A stretch of DNA of 9,064 nucleotides from a bacterium. GTDB lineage: Bacteria; Bipolaricaulota; Bipolaricaulia; UBA7950; UBA9294. The notes below the pieces were generated by a model. The model did not search any database. It worked only from the letters and a program-made list of their open reading frames with translations, and was not told the DNA's origin. Positions 5,732 through 9,064 of this stretch are shown piece after piece. The DNA lies in NCBI GenBank assembly GCA_030671645.1, contig DAOVHV010000027.1:1-9064 (forward strand), in the 5' to 3' direction. The translations under genes and the position numbers were made by a program. Position 1 is the stretch's first letter. The number at the start of each line of letters is the position of its first letter.

Positions 5732-6661
5732 CTAAGTAGCTGCGGAGGACAGGCCATCATCAGCTGGTCTAATCTCGATCCATTCGCTTCCGGGGCGAAG
5801 GATGATGTCGATCTGATGCGCCGCCGTTTCGTAATTCGGTGATAGGATCCCGTTTTCAGTTTGGACATAGTCCGTCGGGACGGTTAGCTCCATCGAGGCC
5901 GATCCACCCACGCGAACGCCGACACTTTGAGGGACACGCACTTCGATGCGGCTTCCCGAAACGTACACCTTGGCATTCGATTCCCAAGGAAGGGTGATCG
6001 TGCAGGGAGCGTCGCCGGTGTGGATGTCGGCGGATTCGAGGGTAATGCCAGTCAGGTCGAGATTCACGACCCCGTTTGTCGCCATAGACAGCGACAGGGG
6101 GATCGATTCGCTGAGAGCCACATTCCAGACGTGGGGTTCACGTTGTGCCGGCAACAGGAACGGGAATCGGTAATCCGACTCAAGTCGGAACTGGATGTTG
6201 TCTCCATCTCTGTGCACAGACTCGGTTAAACGCTCATCGCGCCTCAAAGTTAGTGTGCCGCTGATGAGATTCTCGGAGTCTGGAAGTTCTGATATCGGGC
6301 CCACGTTCATCGCGCAATCGCGACACGAAAGCACGATCTCGGCAACCGTCGCCCCGCCTAGGCGATGGGTAAATGTCTGTCGCTCGGTGATCCAGACTTC
6401 CGGCGCAAATACATAAAACAGTACGATGCCGACGGCGATCAGGGCGGCGGCGCCGATAACGGCACCCACGGTGGCGCCGACTGACGGGCGCCGTAGCAGC
6501 GTATCGATTCCGAGAAGGATCAGCAACACAGGCCAGTAGCGTACCACCTCAGACCAAATCGAGGAATCGACCACATCCAAGCTGGTCAGCAAGAACATGA
6601 CGCCCAAGAAGATGAGCGTCAACGGAAACAGAAGACTCCCGCGGCGTTTTCGTTTGGTCAT
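5732..6661 (-). CDS. LiaF-like membrane protein: two-helix LiaI/LiaF domain, extra helix and beta-rich outer domain
   Basis: 309 residues. After a basic start (MTKRKRRG) come hydrophobic segments at about 10-28, 38-56 and 65-86. The first two, with RYWPVLLILLGIDTLLRR (41-58), are the LiaI/LiaF-type transmembrane hairpin (DUF5668 style). From about 90 on it is soluble and beta-rich. About 100-180 resembles the toast-rack N-terminal region of LiaF-like proteins, and 180-300 shows repeated short strands (for example LSMATNGVVNLDLTGITLES) like a LiaF/DUF4097 beta helix. It has two close cysteines, C113 and C116. LiaF proteins restrain the LiaS sensor in the cell-envelope stress response of Firmicutes; no LiaRS pair is visible here, so the partner is unknown. 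Start ATG 6661 has GAAGGA 8-9 bases upstream inside the end of the preceding gene, 3 bases away. Last gene of a three- or four-gene unit. Confidence 0.85.
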   Translation of the reverse strand: MTKRKRRGSLLFPLTLIFLGVMFLLTSLDVVDSSIWSEVVRYWPVLLILLGIDTLLRRPSVGATVGAVIGAAALIAVGIVLFYVFAPEVWITERQTFTHRLGGATVAEIVLSCRDCAMNVGPISELPDSENLISGTLTLRRDERLTESVHRDGDNIQFRLESDYRFPFLLPAQREPHVWNVALSESIPLSLSMATNGVVNLDLTGITLESADIHTGDAPCTITLPWESNAKVYVSGSRIEVRVPQSVGVRVGGSASMELTVPTDYVQTENGILSPNYETAAHQIDIILRPGSEWIEIRPADDGLSSAAT

Positions 6662-6664
6662 GAC

Positions 6665-6853
6665 TTAGGTCCTTCGGAAATGGTGCCACAGTAACTGGGC
6701 ACCGAATCCGATGACAAGGATTGGCCACAACCGCGCCAGCCGGGACCAGATGGCCCAGTCAATCAGCTTCAGTGTGTTCAGGAGCAGCAGAACTCCGGCC
6801 ACAATGAAGGTCACCGGCAGGATGGCTCCGCGAAGTCGACGATCCGTTGCCAT
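6665..6853 (-). CDS. LiaI-like two-helix membrane protein
   Basis: 62 residues consisting almost only of the LiaI/LiaF-type hairpin: helix at about 9-28, a WAIWSRLARLWP bridge, helix at about 42-56, then a basic end WHHFRRT. The bridge and second helix match the LiaF-like protein encoded next (RYWPVLLILLG versus RLWPILVIGFG). Start ATG 6853 has a strong AAGGAGG site that overlaps the TAA stop of the PspC gene (TAAGGAGG); 10 bases separate the genes, so translation is likely coupled. Its role is presumably in a membrane complex with its neighbours; this is inferred from domain type and order only. Small size is normal for LiaI-like proteins. Confidence 0.86.
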   Translation of the reverse strand: MATDRRLRGAILPVTFIVAGVLLLLNTLKLIDWAIWSRLARLWPILVIGFGAQLLWHHFRRT

Positions 6854-6863
6854 GACGGCCTCC

Positions 6864-7334
6864 TTAGTCTATACGATTGCTAATCCAACGCCACAAGAAC
6901 ACCAAACCGACCAGAATGAGCAGCGACGGCCACACCCAAATCCTGGCGATCCAATTCAGCCATGTGAATCCCAAATTTCGCAATAGGAAACCGATTCCCA
7001 CGACGATGAGGACCAATCCAACCGCAAGTGACGTGGCCGGAACAGCGGAACCAGATTTGTTTCGAAGCTCGTTCCCGAGAGTACGTGCCCGTTCGGCGAT
7101 TTCGTCCGCGCCCTCTCGAACCCGCTCTCCCAGCGATGTCTTCTCGCTTTTGGATTCCTCAGGGACCAGGAGCCAGAGTGCAAGGTACGCGGGAATACCA
7201 ATGCCCGGAAGGACGGCCAGTACTACGAAGATCAGACGAATCAGATTGGGATCGAATTCGAAGTACGTACCCAGGCCTCCGCATACGCCGCCGAGCATGG
7301 AGTCGGTTGTACTGCGATACAGCTTCTTTACCAT
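6864..7334 (-). CDS. PspC-domain membrane protein with C-terminal LiaI-like helices
   Basis: 156 residues from the ATG at 7334. Residues 2-60 are a PspC domain: KKLYRSTTDSMLGGVCGGLG (3-22), FDPNLIRLIFVVLAV (27-41), then IPAYLALWLLVPEE (47-60). A charged helix (about 62-93), possibly a coiled coil, links to two hydrophobic segments (about 100-118 and 134-150), where WARIWVWPSLLI-like residues (ARIWVWPSLLILVGL, 130-144) resemble the hairpin of the next two genes. PspC proteins sense or buffer membrane stress in the phage-shock system; PspA/PspB are absent from the window. AAGGAG lies 7 bases before the ATG. An ATG 42 bases further upstream adds residues unlike the domain and is rejected. A TGCTACACT extended -10 and a 14-base palindrome precede it, so a transcript for this gene and the two downstream probably starts here. 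Confidence 0.92.
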   Translation of the reverse strand: MVKKLYRSTTDSMLGGVCGGLGTYFEFDPNLIRLIFVVLAVLPGIGIPAYLALWLLVPEESKSEKTSLGERVREGADEIAERARTLGNELRNKSGSAVPATSLAVGLVLIVVGIGFLLRNLGFTWLNWIARIWVWPSLLILVGLVFLWRWISNRID

Positions 7335-7364
7335 GAAAACTCCTTCCCAAGTCGACTGATGGGG

Positions 7365-7370
7365 AGTGTA
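7365..7370 (-). promoter_or_regulatory. Extended -10 element (TGCTACACT) for the PspC-LiaI-LiaF-like unit
   Basis: Read on the minus strand, TACACT (positions 7370 down to 7365) is preceded by TGC, giving an extended -10 (TGnTAnnnT). It predicts a transcript start about 25 bases before the PspC ATG at 7334, leaving room for the AAGGAG site. No clear -35 is present; TTGGAA with a 19-base spacer is the nearest. Confidence 0.5.
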
Positions 7371-7379
7371 GCACAAATC

Positions 7380-7393
7380 GGAATGGCCATTCC
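7380..7393. promoter_or_regulatory. 14-base perfect palindrome over the -35 region of the PspC promoter
   Basis: GGAATGGCCATTCC is self-complementary over all 14 bases. It lies 9 to 22 bases upstream of the candidate -10, covering the -35 region of the PspC gene promoter and lying between the PspC gene and the upstream membrane-protein gene. The position suits a dimeric repressor or activator. No copy was noticed elsewhere in the window. Confidence 0.5.
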
Positions 7394-7404
7394 AAATCCG
7401 GTGG

Positions 7405-7896
7405 TTATCCGCGTAGTGAAGCGAGCAAGATTAGCATCAGAATGATCATGGGTGAGAGAAGGGATAGGAAACGCCCAAATACAGGGGTAGCGCGGCGATG
7501 GAACAACGCCCTGAACTGAAGCGCACCCACACAAAGACTGATGGAAAACGCCAACCACTGTACCGAGATCTTCCAGCCGATCGAGCTCTGTGAAGCTACG
7601 GCTGCAAGAACGAGCAGAACGGCAAGACAGAGTCCGACACACCAGACGAGCGTGAACCCCCACAGAGCACGACCGGAAAACACGGGCATGCGCCAGCACA
7701 GGATGGCCGTCCATGCCGCAACGAAGGCGGTTCCCGTGAGCCAGAGTGCCGCCAGCTGCAATCCTGGGAATGGGGCGAATACATGAACGAGCAACAGGGC
7801 GAAGGCAACAGAGCCGGCGGCCAGAGCCAGCGCCAGTCGTCTGGAAATCGCCGTTAGCCTCAATGTTCGCATCAAAGGGAATTGCGCTCTTGCCAT
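7405..7896 (-). CDS. Unrecognised five-helix membrane protein
   Basis: 163 residues, very hydrophobic. Likely membrane segments lie at about 21-40, 46-67, 79-101, 109-131 and 142-161, with Arg-rich inner loops (ISRR, FHRR). I know no family for it and see no catalytic motif. The start at 7896 (MARAQFPLMR) lacks a ribosome site, but TAGGGT stands 6 bases upstream on the minus strand, so it may be leaderless; the inner ATG at 7872 has no ribosome site either. Its stop is 70 bases before the PspC gene on the same strand, with a separate promoter candidate between, so it may or may not belong to the envelope-stress unit. Smooth hydrophobic pattern over the full length supports a real gene. Confidence 0.72.
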   Translation of the reverse strand: MARAQFPLMRTLRLTAISRRLALALAAGSVAFALLLVHVFAPFPGLQLAALWLTGTAFVAAWTAILCWRMPVFSGRALWGFTLVWCVGLCLAVLLVLAAVASQSSIGWKISVQWLAFSISLCVGALQFRALFHRRATPVFGRFLSLLSPMIILMLILLASLRG

Positions 7897-7902
7897 AGCA
7901 AG

Positions 7903-7908
7903 ACCCTA
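7903..7908 (-). promoter_or_regulatory. Candidate -10 element TAGGGT for the five-helix membrane protein
   Basis: On the minus strand TAGGGT lies 6 bases before the ATG at 7896, with TTTTGC 17 bases further upstream as a possible -35. The match is weak (TAnnnT only). It is listed because two other genes without a ribosome site show the same arrangement. Confidence 0.3.
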
Positions 7909-7941
7909 CACAAAACGGGCCGCGAGCAAAAGCCCTTCTGT

Positions 7942-7959
7942 CCTGTGTCAAACCACAGG
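7942..7959. repeat. Inverted repeat in the divergent spacer 7897-8004
   Basis: CCTGTG (7942-7947) and CACAGG (7954-7959) are perfect inverted repeats with a 6-base gap. There is no U-tract, and both neighbouring genes point away, so it is not a terminator. A regulator site for one or both divergent genes is possible; arms of six bases can also occur by chance. Confidence 0.3.
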
Positions 7960-7991
7960 TCGCGTATGTTGGCTCAAGCGATGGCTTGCGG

Positions 7992-7997
7992 TAGCAT
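7992..7997 (+). promoter_or_regulatory. Candidate promoter TTGGCT-17-TAGCAT for the flavodoxin pair
   Basis: TAGCAT (7992-7997) has TTGGCT (7969-7974) exactly 17 bases upstream, the standard spacing. It ends 7 bases before the ATG at 8005, so the transcript would begin at or near that ATG. No ribosome site precedes either 7996 or 8005. Confidence 0.4.
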
Positions 7998-8004
7998 GGA
8001 CGCC

Positions 8005-8577
8005 ATGGAAAAGAGAGCACTGATTCTGGACGGCCGCATTGGTGAAGATACGGTGGCGGAGCAATCCCTTGAACTAGCGGAGGCGTGGCTTCATGATCGG
8101 AACTGGAACGTAACCACGCTGAGGCTTGGCGAACTTGAGATCGCTCCCTGCATCGGATGTTTCGGTTGTTGGATCAAGACACCTGGGGAATGTGTGATTG
8201 ACGATGCTGGGCGAGACGTGGCCCGGCATATCGTCGGCAGCGATATTGTGGTATATCTAACGCCGATTCAGTTCGGTGGGTACTCGTATGAGTTGAAGAA
8301 GGCACTGGATCGATCCATCCCCATCATCTCGCCATTTTTCCGCAAAGTGAAGGGTGAAGTGCATCACAAGAAACGATATGCCCGATATCCCAACGTGGCC
8401 GCCTTGGGCTGGAGCAAGCGATTGACGGAGCACGAAGACGACATCTTCGAAAACCTGGTGCGGCGAAATGCCATCAACATGCATGCCCCCAAAACTGCCG
8501 TGAGCGTCCTCGGTCCGGAAGATGCCGACGCGAGGGGGCGGCGCATCGAATGGACTCTTGGGGAAGTGGCAAGATAA
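8005..8577 (+). CDS. Flavodoxin-family, iron-sulfur-flavoprotein-like reductase
   Basis: 190 residues. MEKRALILDGRIGED is the first strand and loop of the flavodoxin/NADPH-dependent FMN reductase fold, somewhat unlike the classic GSPR loop. APCIGCFGCWIKTPGECVIDD (48-68, described in parts: PCIGCFGCW and TPGEC) puts cysteines at 49, 52, 55 and 63, a C-x2-C-x2-C-x7-C pattern like that of iron-sulfur flavoproteins; many flavodoxin-family proteins with this pattern have no proven cluster. IVVYLTPIQFGGYSYELKKA (81-100) is the second FMN loop and helix. I chose ATG 8005 because a -10-like TAGCAT ends 7 bases before it; ATG 7996 (three residues more) is nearly as good. It overlaps the next gene by one base (TAATG) and so is probably co-translated with it. 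The redox partner is unknown. Confidence 0.86.
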   Translation: MEKRALILDGRIGEDTVAEQSLELAEAWLHDRNWNVTTLRLGELEIAPCIGCFGCWIKTPGECVIDDAGRDVARHIVGSDIVVYLTPIQFGGYSYELKKALDRSIPIISPFFRKVKGEVHHKKRYARYPNVAALGWSKRLTEHEDDIFENLVRRNAINMHAPKTAVSVLGPEDADARGRRIEWTLGEVAR

Positions 8578-9064
8578 TGACCGACCAGGAACGCGTGGCC
8601 CTGCTGGTAGGAAGCCCCAAAGGGCTCAAGGACGGAAGTTCGGTCCGATTGGGACGAGCCATCACCGATGGACTGGAGGAAGCGGGATGGCATTGCGATG
8701 CCTTCCACTTGCACGCGGCAGTTCGAACCGAGGAAGCGATGTCTGAGCTGCTCACCTCGCTCGAAGCCACCGATCTTGTCGTGCTATCTACACCGCTCTA
8801 TGTGGACAGCCTGCCGGCTCCGGTGATTCGTGCGCTGCATCGAATCGCGACCCATCGAGCCGGAACCAACGGTGGGAACGTTCCGCGGTTCTTGTCCATC
8901 GTCAACTGCGGTTTCGTGGAGCCGTGGCAGAATGAAGGTGCTCAACGAATGGTGCAGCAGTTCTGTTCGCAAGCGCGATTCGCATTGGTGGGCTCCCTGT
9001 CCCTCGGAGCCGCAGGGACCATGACAGGAAAGGTTCGCAAGGCGTTTGAGCTCGTGGTCAAGGC
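8577..9064 (+). CDS. Flavodoxin-fold NAD(P)H/FMN-dependent reductase, 3' truncated by window edge
   Basis: The frame from ATG 8577 stays open for 162 codons to the window edge; the end lies outside. RVALLVGSPKGLKDGSSVRL (6-25) is the typical first strand and phosphate-binding loop, and LVVLSTPLYVDSLPAPVIRA (67-86) the second FMN loop and helix of the family. LSLGAAGTM (141-149) is in the usual place of the third loop. Unlike its partner just upstream, it has no clustered cysteines after the second strand (cysteines are scattered at 40, 111 and 130). The start overlaps the stop of the upstream gene in TAATG, so translation is coupled; a stable or transient redox pair is possible (inference). 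Substrate unknown. Confidence 0.88.
   Translation, partial: MTDQERVALLVGSPKGLKDGSSVRLGRAITDGLEEAGWHCDAFHLHAAVRTEEAMSELLTSLEATDLVVLSTPLYVDSLPAPVIRALHRIATHRAGTNGGNVPRFLSIVNCGFVEPWQNEGAQRMVQQFCSQARFALVGSLSLGAAGTMTGKVRKAFELVVK

Noticed and set aside
6877..7359. Plus-strand open frame (160 codons) opposite the PspC gene
   Set aside because: Opposite a clear PspC domain; Ser/Arg/Pro-rich shadow.
7942..7959. Hairpin CCTGTG/CACAGG as an intrinsic terminator
   Set aside because: No U-tract, and no gene is transcribed towards it from either side.
7328..8020. Minus-strand open frame (230 codons) opposite the five-helix gene spacer and flavodoxin start
   Set aside because: Shares the strand with the membrane gene in another frame; the hydrophobic helix pattern is only in the chosen frame.
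1..9064. Frequent GATC and TCGA words such as GATCGATT across the window
   Set aside because: They fall mostly inside codons with no regular spacing; without a count against expectation I cannot call them a signal.

Overview
The window holds fourteen protein-coding genes on both strands, packed tightly, with no rRNA, tRNA, CRISPR array or insertion sequence that I could see. The source is a bacterium of roughly mid-50s percent GC (estimated by eye). Shine-Dalgarno sites precede most genes, but three genes lack one and instead have a -10-like hexamer 6 to 9 bases before the ATG, as in leaderless transcripts. The gene set (xanthine dehydrogenase-type molybdoenzyme, iron-sulfur-flavoprotein-like reductases, a C_GCAxxG_C_C protein, PspC and LiaF-like membrane proteins, membrane-anchored TlpA thioredoxin) is accessory and redox-rich. 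It does not fix the phylum.

Left part (1-2053, + strand): the C-terminal half of a xanthine dehydrogenase family molybdopterin subunit, cut by the window edge, followed by a flavodoxin-fold protein with four clustered cysteines and an odd polybasic tail. Convergent to these (2061-2684, - strand) is a membrane-anchored TlpA-like thioredoxin. From the other side of a 123-base divergent spacer, which carries a 16-base tandem duplication, starts a two-gene + unit: an unrecognised membrane-anchored protein (2808-3248) and a RimJ/RimL-type GNAT acetyltransferase (3260-3835).

Middle (3829-5725): a SpoU/TrmH-family rRNA methyltransferase on the - strand, overlapping the GNAT gene tail to tail by 7 bases. 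It is divergent from a + strand pair made of an ArsN2-like acetyltransferase linked to arsenic resistance and an eight-cysteine C_GCAxxG_C_C redox protein. A cluster of small palindromes lies in the spacer between them.

Right part (5732-7896, - strand): an envelope-stress-like cluster. In order of transcription it runs: a five-helix membrane protein of unknown role, a PspC-domain protein, a 62-residue LiaI-like two-helix protein and a LiaF-like protein. The last three share one recognisable transmembrane hairpin. A perfect 14-base palindrome and an extended -10 element lie just upstream of the PspC gene. Last (8005-9064, + strand) come two overlapping flavodoxin-fold genes, one with an Isf-like cysteine motif and one without, the second cut by the window edge.

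No complete system new to me can be proved from the sequence alone. The best leads are the arsN2 plus C_GCAxxG_C_C pair with its palindromic spacer, the PspC/LiaI/LiaF unit with its palindromic operator candidate, the likely leaderless genes, and the three scattered flavodoxin-like redox genes.
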